The notes below the pieces were generated by a model. The model was not told where the DNA came from and made no database searches. It worked only from the letters and a program-made list of their open reading frames with translations. The translations under genes and the position numbers were made by a program. Positions 46,470 through 59,044 of a stretch of 64,000 bases of DNA are shown here, piece after piece. Position 1 is the first letter of the stretch, and each line of letters begins with the position of its first letter. The DNA is from Atherix ibis (Eukaryota > Arthropoda > Insecta > Diptera > Athericidae): the NCBI GenBank assembly GCA_958298945.1, contig OY282605.1, positions 26,824,811-26,888,810 on the forward strand, read 5' to 3'.

Positions 46470-48060
46470 TTTTGCGTGGAGTTCTTACGGAAAATTTTTA
46501 CCGAAGTTTTTTTATGAAAAATTTTATCGAAAATTTCTACCAAAAATGTTTACCCAAAATTTTTACTCAAAATTTTGAACCAAAATTTTTACCTTAAATT
46601 AAATTTACTATTTTAATTTGTATCTAAAACTTGAACAGAAATATTTTACCTACAATTTTTATTGAAAATGGTTACCGAAAATTTCTACCGAAAATTTCTC
46701 CCGAAAATTCTTACCACAAATTTTTACGGAACATTTTTATGGAAAATTTTAACCGAAAATTGTTACCCAAAATGCTTACCGAAAATATTTACCCAAAATA
46801 TTTACCGAAAAAGTTTACCGCAAATTTTTAACGAAAAATTTTATAGAAAATTTAAATAAAAAATTGTTACTCAACATTTTTCCTGCAAATTATTGCCGAA
46901 AATTAAATTAATTATCGTAACTTTTACCCAAAACTTGAACAGAAACATTTTACCGACAATTTTTACTAAAAATATTTACCGAAAATTTTATTGAAAATTT
47001 TTACCGCAAATATTAAACGAAAATTTTAACACACAATTTTTACTGAACATATTTAATGCAAATTATTACCGAAAATTTAATTTATTATCATAATTTTCAC
47101 TTAAAACTTGAACAGAAACTACGAGTATTTACTGACAATTTTTATTGAAAAGGTTTACCGAAAATTGCTACCGGAAATTTTTACCGCAAATTTTTAACGA
47201 AAATTTTTATAGTAAATTTTACTACAAAATTTTTAATGCAAATTATTACCGAAAATTAAATTTATATTTTTACCCAAAACTTGAACAGAAACATTTTACC
47301 GACAATTTTTACTGAAAATGGTTACAGAAAATTTTATCAATAATTCCTACCGAAAATTTTTACCGCAAATTTTTAACGAAAATTTTAATCGACAATATAA
47401 ACCGAAATCTTTTATCAAACATTTTTACCGAATATTTTTGCCAATATATTTTACCGACAATTTGACCAAAAATGCTTACCGCAAATATTTAACGAAAATT
47501 TTAACCGAAAATTTTAACGGAAAATTTTTATCGAAACGTTTTACCAAAAATTTTTGCCGAAAATTCTACCAAAAATTTTTACCGCAAATTTTTAACGAAC
47601 ATTTAAATCAAAAATTCTAACAGAAAGTTTTTACTGAACTTTTTACTGTAAATTTTTACCGAAAATCAAATTTATTATTATAATTTTTACCGACAAATTT
47701 TAATGAGAATTTTTACACTAAATTTTTATTGAAAATTTTAGCGAAACTGTTTACCAAAAATTATTGCAGCAAATTTTTAACAAAAATGTTTACCGAATAT
47801 ATTTCCCGATAAATTTTACCGATAAGTTTTACTGCAAATTTTTAACGAAAAGTCTTACAGAAAATTTAACAAAAAACTTTCATTGCAAATTTTTACCGAA
47901 AATTTAACGAAAAATTTTGACTGAAAATTTCTATCGACAGTTTATATTTTTACTAATAATTTTTTTTTATAGCAATTGCTGAAAACTTTTCAAAAAATTA
48001 TTACTGGACATTTTTAACGAAAAAGTATTTACTGGGACGTTTTAAAAAAATCAAAAAATA
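46470..48060 (+). repeat. Minisatellite ACCGAAAATTTTT, ~15 bp unit with higher-order pattern
   Basis: Tandem units of the type tttttaccgaaaattt with variants (accgcaaattt, aacgaaaatttt, acccaaaattt). A longer motif, acttgaacagaaac, recurs at about 46630, 46933, 47107 and 47280, each time preceded by a ttaaatttatta-type stretch, giving a higher-order repeat of about 170-300 bp. Frames such as ENFYRKFLPKI stay open only because the unit lacks stops in that phase. Segment 47343-47870 is repeated at 50203-50780. Confidence 0.95.
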
Positions 48061-48064
48061 ATAG

Positions 48065-49885
48065 ATATCGTCTATTGATGTAGTAGTTAAAATTTATCGT
48101 TCACAATTTCGAGTTACTGTTATACAATATTAAAAAGAAAAATTAATCTTTATTAATAGGAAATATACGCGAGATTATAAGGGTAAGAATTTAATTTCGG
48201 AATAGATTCGTTGGTGATTAGTTAGATTTAGCTTCTTAATTAATACATCATATCTGGAATAGAGGCGTATTTAATCCGATATAATTACATGAAAAGAAAT
48301 TATATCTATGAGTTGAGTGGAATTTAAAATAAAGAACCAATGGTTGATAATTTAACTGAGGTAATCTTTAAATCGTATAAACTGGCTCATCCTACACAGA
48401 AAAATTTAGATTAGAAAAATCATATTTTTATGGACGATATCTTCAAAAAAATCAAACGTTAATTTTCTAAATACCCCTCTTTAAATATAGTATTAAGTAT
48501 TTAAAGTTAATTGGATAGTAGTAATTCGAAAATTTGATCTTTGTCGGAAGTTGTTATGCAAATTTATCCGTGCACTACTTCGATTGAGGGAGTTGACTAA
48601 ATATCGATTCGTTTCCAGATACTATCAAAATCTCAAGATTAGTCTTAAATATTTCTCAAAATATAAATGTTTTTTTTTATATTTCCATTTATACAACTTT
48701 CTGGTTTTAATAATAATTTTCATATTTTTCTAGATGCCATAAATAACTCAGCTAACTAGGACGGCGACTTAACAGCTGCAATACGTGTTAGTTAAATGAC
48801 TACCAAATTTATGAATGTGATTTTATAAAAATTGTTCAGATTTCATAAACTTTTTAGCGATTATGTGTTAAAGCTGAATATTAATAAATATTTTATATGC
48901 TTTAATTTATTTGATCTTTTTAAATTAGTTAAAGTTATTTCGTGGTGTAAAAATAAAAACTAAAACATTCCGAAAACATGGCAAATTTTTGTGATTTTAG
49001 ATAAACTTTACCGAATAGAAAATTTTAATTAATTTTGTTTTTTTTTTTTTTTTGAATGCCATATTTAGTATTTTAGTAAAAACAGAAATTTATGTTATTT
49101 AGATTTTTGTTGATTGGCATTTGACATAATATTTAAAAGGACAATTTATTATATTTGCACAAAACTAATCCCATTAAAAATAAAATTATATTAAAAATAT
49201 AATAATAATTATTCATAAAACTGATAAAATATTATGAAAAAAATAGTTTATTTTTAAAAACAAGAAAATATAATTAAAAAATCAAAAAGTTTCACTTTAC
49301 AAAAAAAAGAGTCTTGCAATTAAAAGACTTAAGCGAGAAACCTTAGTTTTGATGCTTCAAAATTTCTGCGCATTCGAACGAAAGCGGACAAAAATTTATC
49401 TTATAAAAATTACTATTTTGCTATTTTGTATATGATTTTTTAGTGCTCTAGTAATATAGGGTTATCCATTTCATAGTTTGGAGAGTACAGTATTGCCATT
49501 TGACATTTGCTGAACACATCTGCTTCAAGGTAATATTTGTCGAGTTTTTAATAAAATAGTCCGCTTAATCACCAAATAACTATAATTTAAATGCTTAAGA
49601 ATACCCCGATTGGGTGTTCGAATAATAGACTTTTTGTTAGAGCTATGGAATTTTTATGGGAGAAATAATACTTCTCTAAATATATCTCTAAAAATCTACA
49701 AATAATTGCGTAGAAGCTATTGTATCTACGAAAAATGACTAACTGTTGTGCATTTTGTTCTAAGGGCGTCATTAACCCGTATTTTTTTAATATGAAGAAG
49801 ATTGTTACCATCATTACTATTATCGTATTATAAATGATTTTTTTTCAGTTTTAACTTAAAAACTTTAATCTGGAATATATGTGAT
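48065..49885. other. No gene seen
   Basis: AT-rich non-coding sequence with homopolymers. Nothing recognised. Confidence 0.4.
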
Positions 49886-49888
49886 TTT

Positions 49889-50016
49889 GTTGGTAATCAT
49901 GTCTCTCACTTATGCCAACAAGTTCGGCCATTTTGAATTTTCAGTTAACTTTTGACAGCTGCTTTGCTCGTCTTCGATTTTTGTTTAATTTTGACCAAAA
50001 ACAACATCGCATTAAA
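49889..50016. repeat. Inverted repeat arm, pairs with 50969-51110
   Basis: Reverse complement of 50969-51110 over about 125 bases with few mismatches (shared phrases gtctctcacttatgccaaca, ttcggccattttgaa, gacagctgctttgct, gctcgtcttcgattttt, gaccaaaaacaacatcgc). The left arm lacks a short stretch containing tgaacatgttttg that the right arm has. Both arms carry the same internal deletion junction of the transposase, so the inverted copy was made after that deletion. Confidence 0.92.
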
Positions 50017-50189
50017 ACAGCCAATTTTTGTTCTTCCACAAATCCCTACGTTTCTGGCGGATTGCTTGGCGCAACCTAGGCATAACTTGCAGGTAAAATT
50101 CCTTATTGACCGTTCTACCCTGTGGTAAGAACTCATGATATACCGCCTCTGCAATCCAAGAAAACTGTAGGCAAAACCTTTATATTCTA

Positions 50190-50805
50190 TCAAATTCCTA
50201 GCGAAAATTTTTACCGCAAATTTTTAACGGAAATTTTAATCGACAATTTGAAACAAAAACTTTTATCAAACATTTTTGCCAATAAATTTTACCGATAAGT
50301 TTTACCGAAAATTTTTACCGAAAATTTTGACCGAAAATGTTTACTGCAAATATTTAACGAAAATTTTAACCGAACATTTGAACGGGAAATTTTTATCGAC
50401 AATTTTTACCAAAAATTTTTGCCGAAAATTCTACCAAAAATTTTTACCGCAAATTTTTAACGAACATTTTAATCAAAAACTCTAACAGAAAGTTTTTACT
50501 GAACTTTTTACTTTAAAGTTTTACCGAAAATCAAATTTATTATTGTAATTTATCCCGAAAAATTTTACAGACAATTTTTACAATAAATTTTTATTGAAAA
50601 TTATAGCAAAACTGTTAACCGAAAATGATTACGGCAAATTTTTAATGAGAATTTTAACAGAAAATTTTAACGGAAAATTGTTATCAAACATTTTTACCAA
50701 ATATATTTCCTGATAAATTTTACCGATAAGTTTTACTGCAAATTTTTAACGAACATTTTAATCGAAAACTCTAACAAAAAGTTTTTACTGAAATTTTTAT
50801 TGAAC
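50190..50805 (+). repeat. Minisatellite block inside mariner, copy of part of 46470-48060
   Basis: Same unit and the same order of variant units as 47343-47870, for instance ccgcaaatttttaacg, tcgacaat, tttgccaata, tttttgccgaaaattc, aactctaacagaaagttttt, then ccgaaaatcaaatttattat. This is therefore a copied block, not an independent expansion. Confidence 0.92.
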
Positions 50806-50809
50806 TTGG

Positions 50810-51060
50810 CGCGCTTTTTTGGTCTTGGCTCGTGCGGCAGCTTCCGTTGGGATGATTAAGCTTTGGTTTCCACGTCATAACCATAAACCCATGATTCGTC
50901 ACCAGTTATAATCCTTCGAATCAAATTTGGGTCGTCGCCGAGAAAGTCCAACAGCTCCTTAGCAATGTTAATGCGATGCTGTTTTTGGTCGAAAATGGGA
51001 AAAAATCGAAGACGAGCCAAAACATGTTCAAGCAAAGCAGCTGTCAAAAATTAACTGAAC
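50810..51060 (-). pseudogene. Mariner transposase, central fragment
   Basis: Reads ALLEHVLARLRFFPIFDQKQ, HRINIAKELLDFLGDDPNLI and RRIITGDESWVYGYDVETKA, then a stop and EPRPKK just before the minisatellite block. The N-terminal DNA-binding part is lost by a deletion that joins FFPIF directly to the centre. The first catalytic Asp (GDESW) is kept; the second and third blocks are not found. A later segment (FLDCRG-like and QGRTVNKEYY-like, decayed) lies beyond the block at 50090-50180. Confidence 0.85.
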
Positions 51061-51194
51061 TTTCAAAATGGCCGAACTTGTTGGCATAAGTGAGAGACAT
51101 GCCTACCAACATAACGCCACAAAAAATCGAAAATCGAATATACGTAACCCGCGAAAATTCAAAATTCTCGATACTTTTTGAACAGACCTCGCAG

Positions 51195-53520
51195 TTTTTA
51201 AAGTACAAAAACTTCGCAGGGCACGTACTTTCGAGATTTGATGGTGTCAATTGACCTCCAACTTCGTTCGATTTGATGCCATTGAAATTTTTTAAAGATT
51301 TTTATAAGCATTTTTATTAAAGCAGATAATTTTTAATCCTAACAGTATTTAAAAATTAACATCCATCAAGTAATAGCTGAATTAAAAGCCGAAATATTTT
51401 AATGAGTCATCAAAAATTGCTTAAAAAGGTTGCTTAGTAAATGTTTACATTTTATTTATAATGGCAGAATTTATAAAAAATAAAAATTTTGTTAAAATAT
51501 ATAATATAAAATATAATTTATTTAATATTACTTTCCAAATTATAAACTGGATTATACTTTATTGAATAAATTTGACCAACATCGAAAGTTTAAACGCATT
51601 GTTTCCAGAAACTAATAATCAGGTTGTGGTTATTTTTATTTTTAAAAATAAATAGACCCTATTAGATATTAAGTTTATCAATTTTTCTTAAAACAGGAGC
51701 AAATTTTTAAATTTTTAGATTTAGTAAAGTTACAGTATATGATCAAAAAATACATGAATTGACAGCGAAACTTGTCGATCGTTACAAACTTAGAATAGTA
51801 AATTAAAAATAGAACATAAAATTTAATTAATTATGATCCAATCTACAATTATTATTGTTAATTAAAAACTCTGCCAATTACCATAAATGGAAAATGAATA
51901 ATTTTTATTGATTTTGATTTGAATAAAAACTTTACGATTTTCTTATGAATATTACGAGCACTTAAAGACCATCAAGAATAATAATAAAAATTCTTCAATA
52001 AATGCTGAATTCTAAATTGTATCCTTTTATAATCATTTATAAAATTCTAATTTGTTGTTTTGACATAATTGCCAGTGTGTTTTATATAGAATGGCTTTTA
52101 CTTAACCTTAGTGACCCCATTGAATAAGAATCTCCATCGTAATCAGTTTGCAATGTGCTAATGGCATCGAATATAAAATTATTCACTTGTACGCATTTCT
52201 TTGGGGATCCACCTTATACGGTGGATTGTATATGTACGTGAATATCTGATAGTCATCCAGGTAATTTCATTTTAAATAGAATTAATCACGCATGAACTTC
52301 TGCTTACCGCGATGATGGTCTTATAAATTCGATGGTCTATATGGTGTATGGTGGTCAGAGTGGCATTTTACCATCTCAATAATTTCAATTCATTTGCAAA
52401 ACTCATAATCCCATAAGCATTTTTCTTTTCGATTACATGTGCGGACCAGTATCCGAGTACACGTAGCGTGTTAAATTCGATGCGAACACACAAGTTAATC
52501 TTCGATTTCATGGCTAGTTATCTCTTGAAATAGTTTTTGAGAAATAGAACATCATTTACATTTCTCTTGACTACCATGTGAAATTTTATTTAAACACTAG
52601 CCAACAGCCTTCAAAGTAGTCTTTAAAAAAAAAACCCTCCTCGAATCTACATACTTTCATACCATACAGAAAAGATATAAATCCAAATATCGAATGTTAT
52701 CGAAAGATTTACTGAACAAAAGGTGAAAAATCGATCGAACTAATTTATGATGTGTTCTTGTCGATAAAACTCTTTTTAAATTGAAATCAAAATTATTGTT
52801 TAACTCTTAAAAAAGAACGATGAAAAAATGTGGGTTGAATCACTATTTTTCAGATTCAAATTCAAATACACGAACACTGATCAAGAGAAATAATAATAAA
52901 AACTCTGGATTTGTTTACGATCGTCATGTCGAAAATTAATGACATACAAAATGGAATTTTTATCATAATAGATTTCTCTAATTAAAAATTAAAAATAAAA
53001 TCGTTCTTTTTTATCTTCTAGACTGTATTTGTTCTACTCTAAATTATAACCACTCTTGCCTGTATAGTAGTGTATGGTATGTCTTGTAATTTCTTATACG
53101 GCACAAACCCATAAAAGTCCAGCAGCAGGAGTGGTGGATATTTAAGATAGTCTGTCTTATCTTGCTTGTAGATGAAAATAAAAAGAATTTTGTTGAATAC
53201 AAGAATTTCAATAAAAAAAAACGATAATATTGCATTTTAAATAGTCATTTAATAGTAACAAAATGCTTATCGAATCTATTTCTAACTAAAATATTGCATT
53301 ACCAATCGATAAACAGACCAATTAAGGTATAGGAGAATAAGAGATAGTTAAGTTATGTTCTTTTTAAGAAGAAATTAATATTTAAAATACATGAATTATT
53401 CTAAGTAAATTTTGATTTTATTATTATTTGATAATAATTAATTAATTCGATAACCTAACTAAAAATTTGGGGCAAGGAAACTGTATAAATTTCTTTTCGG
53501 TTACCACCCTCTTTGCATCA
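51195..53520. other. No gene seen
   Basis: AT-rich; 52050-52520 is less so. A small hairpin, tccaccttatacggtgga, is at 52208-52225. No domains recognised. Confidence 0.4.
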
Positions 53521-53524
53521 GCTC

Positions 53525-55745
53525 ATCACACTTTTTACTGAAAATTTTGACTGAAAATTTTGACTGAAAATTTTGACTGAAAATTTTGACTGAACATTTT
53601 TTACTGAACATTTATTTCTGAAAATTTTTACCAAAAATTTTTAGTGCAAATTGGTTGCTGCAAATTCTTAGCAGAACATTTTTTTGAACATTTTTTACTG
53701 AGAATATCGACTAAAAAGTTTGACTGAAAATTTTTTACTGAAAATTGTTATTGCACATTTTTACTGCAAATTATTTGCTAAACATTTTTACTGAGAATAT
53801 GGACTAAACATTTTTACTGAAAATATTTATTGAACATTTTTTACTGAAATTTTTTTACTGAAAGTTTGTACTGAAAATTTTTACTGAAAATTTCGACTAA
53901 AAATTTTTACTGAAAATTTTAACTAAATATTTTGACTGAAAATTTTGGCTGGAACATTTTTACAGAAAATTTTTACCGTAAGTTTTACTGAAAATTTCCA
54001 CATGAAATGTTTATCGAACAATTTTATTGAATTCTTTGCACGGAAAAGAAATGAAAATTTGATGAAAATTTTTAATGAAATTTTTTACTGAAAATTTTTA
54101 TTGAAAATTTTTTACTGAACATTTTTTACTGAACATTTTTTACTGAACATTTATTTCTAAAAATTTTTACCAAAAATTTTTTTCTAAATATTTTTAGTGC
54201 AAATTGGTTACTGCAAATTCTTGGCAGAACATTTTTATTGAACATTTTTTACTGATAATTTTTACTGCGAATATCGACTAAAAATTTTGACTGAAAATTT
54301 TTTACTGAAAATTTGTACTGAAAATTTTTACTGCACATTTTTACTGCAAATTATTTACTAAAAATTTTTATTGAACATTTTTTCCTGAAAATTTTTTACT
54401 GAAAATTTGTACTGAAAACTTTTACTGAGAATATCGACTAACAATTTTTACTGAGAATTTAAACTAAAAATTTTGATTGAAAATTTTGACTGAAACATTT
54501 TTACAGAAAAATTTTACCGTAAGTTTTATTAAAAATTTACATAGGAAACGGTTACCAAAAATTTTTATTGAACATTTTTTACTGAAAATTTGAACATTTT
54601 TTACTGAAAATTTTTTACTGAAAATTTGTACTGAAAATTTGTATTAAAAATTTGTACTGAAAATTTGGACTACAAATTTTTAATTGATTATTTTAACTGA
54701 AAGTTTTGACTAACAATTTTTACTGAGAAATTCACCTAAAAATTTTGTGTGAAAATTTTGACTGGAAAAGTTTTACAGGAAATTTTTTACCGAAAACTTT
54801 ACTGAAAATTTCGACTAAAAATTTTTACTGAGAAATTTAACTAAAAATTTTCACTGAAAATTTTAACTGGAATATTTTTACAGAAAATTTTGACAGTAAG
54901 TTTTACTGAAAATTTACACAGGAAATGTTTACCAAAAATTTTTATTGAAAATTTGCAAATTTTTTACTGAACATTTTTTACTGAAAATTTGTACTGAAAA
55001 CTTGTATTGAATAATTGTACTGAAAATTTGGACTAAAAATTTTTACTGATTATTTTTACTGAAAGTTTCGACTACAAATTTTTACTGAGAAATTCAACTA
55101 AAAATATTGAGCGAAAATTTTGACTGGAAAATTTTTACCGAAAGTTTTACTGAAAATTTACACAGGAAATGTTTACCGAAAAGTTTTATTGAACATTTTT
55201 ACTGAAAATTTCGACTACAAATTTTTACTGAGAAATTCACCTAAAAATGTTGTGTGAAAACTTTGACTGGAAAATTTTTAAAGGAAAATTTTTACCGAAA
55301 ATTTTACTGAAAATTTACACATGAAATGTTGATCGAAAATTTTTATTTAATTATTTGCACGGAAATTTTTACCGAAATGAAAATTTTTACTGAAAATGTT
55401 TACTCAACATTTTTACTCAAAATTTTTACTGAAAATTTTTACTAAACATTTTTTACTGAACATTTTTTACTGAACATTCTTACTGAACATTTATTTCTGA
55501 AAATTCTTACCAAAAATTTTTTACTAAAAATTTTTACTAAATATTTTCACTGCAAATTGTTGTCTGAACATTTTTACTAAAAATTTCGACTACAAATTTT
55601 TACTCAGAATTTTGGCTGAAAATTTGGTGTAAAAATTTTTACCGAACATTTTTCCAAAAAAAATTTTAAATGAAATTTTCATAGAAAATCTTTAGTTGAA
55701 AATTTCGACTAAAAAGTTCGATTGAAAATTTCAACTTACAACATT
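53525..55745 (+). repeat. Minisatellite ACTGAAAATTTTT, ~15 bp unit with higher-order pattern
   Basis: More than 2 kb of ttttactgaaaattttgact-type units. Recognisable longer motifs recur: gtaagttttactgaaaattt with acacaggaaatgtttacc at about 53965, 54520, 54895 and 55140, and ttactgcaaattatttgcta near 53760 and 54345, so larger blocks have been duplicated. The unit is the reverse complement of the array at 30186-31860 and differs from 46470-48060 mainly in actg versus accg. Confidence 0.95.
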
Positions 55746-55749
55746 ATTT

Positions 55750-57125
55750 ATTATACAGTGCTAATATTAAAAAACAAAATTTAATATAAAAAAAGAACAT
55801 ATGAACTTATAATTATAAAAACTACAAGATTATCTAACAAAGTTTTCTAAAAATAATACTTCACAGAATGTGATTTATTATAAGTGTTTTCGTTAAAACC
55901 GTTCTCTTTTCATAGTCTACTAATACAAAAAAAAAATGGAATATTTCTCACAAAAAAGATAATTCATCATATTGAGAAAAAAAATGTTAGATACAAATGT
56001 AGTCTAATATCCGAGACAGAAACCAATTAACGATCGATATAAATGTGGATGTGTATCACGGCCACACTCTTAGTTGTCGTATAATAAAAACTTCTAAAAT
56101 TTTTTCAACTTAATCTTAGTTTTTTTAAGCAGTTCACTGATTTATGATAACACAAAATAATTTACTTAACATTTTATTTTTGGCTACTTTTTTCTAAACC
56201 TCATACCTTGTCTCTCCTTTAATTTTTTATAATTTTTTTTTATTAAATAAAAGCAGCGAAGACATCATGTTCAGAACTGCTACACCTACTTAAGTTACTG
56301 TTGTGACAACTTTATTTTTGTGTAGAAAAATTCATAAAAATTTAAATAAAACTATTTAACCTTATATGATGGACTTGATTTATTATTATAAAAAATATAT
56401 GAAAGAAATAATTAATTCGTATTAAAAATGAGAAACGGATTTAATGTTTTGTTGGTTTTTTCCCAATACTTAATATTTCTTATACAACATATTGATCCAA
56501 TTTCCGCTATTTTTTAATGAAAATTAATGTCCAATCAAGTAGGTTTTTATTTTTATTTGAATATTTTTTTTTCGATAATTTTGAGAAATAGTTTTTAATT
56601 AGTTAATTTTGTAAAAATAAAATTTCTAAAAACAACATTAAACATAAATTATTTAATTTAAATTATAGCATTTAAGTTTTTGTTTTTTGTATATTTTGAT
56701 AGAAAATATAGTTGTTTAACTAGAATAAGTCTGGGAATTAATGTGACTAAACGGGAAAAAATAATAGCATTTGGTCTGGATTATGTCATAGTATTTTAGA
56801 ATATTTTTAGATTCAACACTCATGAAAAAATATCCCAAATCTTTCGGAAATATTTTTTGCGTCTTTAAATTTTAATTTATAATTATAAAAATATATTTCT
56901 GAGTAATAGGCTTTTTTACCAAATTTTATATTAAAAAATTCAATAATTTTGGGTATTTCCCTAGAAAGTAACAGTATAAAAACTATAATAACTAGTTTTA
57001 TAGGAAAGTAGAAATAATTTCAGTTTCTAAAATGTTAGGTTAAAAATGCCAAAAGATCAGTTAAAGTTTGCCAGCGAAATAATGGTTAAAATAATCTGAA
57101 TATGAGAAAAATTTAATGGGAAGCA
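55750..57125. other. No gene seen
   Basis: AT-rich with no recognised coding or repeat structure. Confidence 0.4.
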
Positions 57126-57129
57126 CATT

Positions 57130-57480
57130 CTTTTTATTTTCGTGTGCGGGTTTCAGGGTAACCTCTTTGCCTATTATAAGTCCTGAGTAACACACATTCG
57201 TTTCTTATAGAATAATTACTGCCATTTAGGATTACATCAGGAGCCGCTTATTTGCAGAATACAAAAGTAGCCTGAGCACATTTTTGCTATCTTTTAAACC
57301 AAGCTTCTAAAGAGTGGATATGATGCAACACCCTTCATCCTGGGTGTAAATGTTATAAAAAATTGGAGTTAGTATACTTCCCTGAGGGACACCGGCGAGA
57401 TTGGTTAAATGTCAGATTATGTACCTAAAAATATCGGTCTAATGGATTAGATTTAAGGATGTGGAAATAACCAGAGGGTT
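57130..57480 (-). pseudogene. Jockey-like LINE reverse transcriptase fragment
   Basis: On the minus strand, at 57360-57401, the frame reads LAGVPQGSILTPIFYNIYT, the highly conserved reverse transcriptase block SAGVPQGSxLGPxLYxxYT. Further on, PDVILNGSNYS resembles the block before the thumb (PxIxLNGxxI). The YADD/FADD motif is not recognisable between them and stops interrupt the frame. Ends were not found. Confidence 0.75.
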
Positions 57481-57629
57481 AGAGACGCTGTAGCTTCCAA
57501 AGTACTCACGGATGGTCAAGAAATACTCTTTGGCCCATAGTATTTAGAGACAAATTAAGACATGTTATAAGCCTACATCATTTAAGCATAATATTTAATA
57601 TATTCTCAAATTTTTTTGAAAAAAAAACT

Positions 57630-59040
57630 TTTTTTTCCGAAAAGTATCAATTTTTTTAAAAAGTATCTTTTTAGAAAATGTACCTTTTTGTAGAAAGTAT
57701 ATTTTTTTGGAAAGAATTGTTTGTGAAAAATGTCTTGTTGTGAAAAGTATGTTTTTGTTAAAAGTATATTTTTGTGGAAAGTATATTTTTGTGGAAAGTA
57801 TCTGTTTGTGGAAAGTATCTGTTTGTGGAAAGTATCTTTTTGTGGAGATTGTCTTTTTGTGGAAAGTATATTTTTGTGGAAAGTATCTGTTTGTGGAAAG
57901 TATCTGTTTGTGGAAAGTATCTTTTTGTGGAAAGTATATTTTTGTGGAGATTGTCTTTTTGTGGGAAGTTACATTTTGTGAAAAGTATATTTTGTGGAAA
58001 GTATATTTTTGTGGAAAGTATATTTTTGTGAAAATTGCCTTTTTGTGGAAAGTATATATTTGTGGAAAGTATCTGTTTGTGGAAAGTATCTGTTTGTGGA
58101 AAGTATCTTCTTGTGGAAAGTATCTCTTTGTGGAAAGTATATTCCTATGATGAGTATCTGATCCTTTTGTAGTGTCTTTTTATTAAAAGTATCTCTTGAT
58201 CAAAAGTAAATTTTTATGGAAAGTATCTGTTTGTGGAAAGTGTCTTGTTGTGAAAAGGAAAAGTAATTTTTTATGGAAAGTACCTTTTTGTGGAAAGTAT
58301 CTCTTTGTGGAAAGTATATTCCTATGATGAGTATCTGATCCTTTTGTAGTGTCTTTTTATTAAAAGTATCTCTTGATCAAAAGTAAATTTTTATGGAAAG
58401 TATCTGTTTGTGGAAAGTGTCTTGTTGTGAAAAGGAAAAGTATTTTTTTATGGAAAGTACCTTTTTGTGGAAAGTATCTCTTTGTGGAAAGTATATTCCT
58501 ATGATGAGTATCTGATCCTTTTGTAGTGTCTTTTTATTAAAAGTATCTCTTGATCAAAAGTAAATTTTTATGGAAAGTATCTGTTTGTGGAAAGTGTCTT
58601 GTTGTGAAAAGGAAAAGTAATTTTTTATGGAAAGTACCTTTTTGTGGAAAGTGTCTTTTTGTAGAAAGTGTCTGGTTGTGAAAAATTACTTTCTGTAAAC
58701 AGTATTTTTTTGTGAAAAGTATCTCGTTGTGGAAAGTATATTCCTATGATGAGTATCTGATCATTTTCTGGTATCTTTTTGTTAAAAGCATCTCTTGATC
58801 ATAAGTAAATTTTTGTGGAAATTGCCTTTTTGTGGGAAGTGTCTTTTTGTGAAAAGTATCTTTTTGTACAAAGTATATTTTTGTTAAAAGTATCGTTATG
58901 TGAAAAGTATTTTTTTGAGAAAATTATCTGATTGTATAAAGTATCTTTTTGTAGAAAGTATATTTTTGTGGAATGTATCTTTGATTAGACAGTATATTTT
59001 TGTATAAAGTATTTTTTTGCTAAAAAATTAGATTTCATCT
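57630..59040 (+). repeat. Minisatellite TGTGGAAAGTATCTTTT, ~16 bp unit, 177-bp higher-order repeat
   Basis: Units of tgtggaaagtatctttt with variants (atattttt, atctgttt). A longer block beginning attcctatgatgagtatctg occurs at 58141, 58318, 58495 and 58740; the first three are spaced exactly 177 bases apart and are almost identical, the fourth is more diverged. This shows recent amplification of a 177-bp block from an older 16-bp array. Confidence 0.95.
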
Positions 59041-59044
59041 TAAA

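Larger units (their letters stand above)
49889..51193 (-). mobile_element. Rearranged mariner: minisatellite block inside, inverted 5' part at the far end
   Basis: The right end (complement of cgaggtctgttcaaaaagta) is that of the mariner at 13977. From right to left there are the 5' part and central transposase coding (51110-50810), a 600-base minisatellite block (50190-50805), a later transposase part in the same orientation (about 50018-50180, matching 14195-14360 of the other copy), and finally at 49889-50016 an inverted copy of the element's own 5' region. The left terminal repeat is missing. Confidence 0.85.

Noticed and set aside
46388..47620. Open frames with repeated ENFYRKFLPK
   Set aside because: Translation of the accgaaaattt minisatellite; no start context or conserved domain, and other frames behave the same.
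57707..58150. 147-codon open frame rich in WKVYFCGKYIFVES repeats
   Set aside because: It is the translation of a 16-bp minisatellite that lacks stops in this phase; frames +1 and +2 are also open and give similar repeats.
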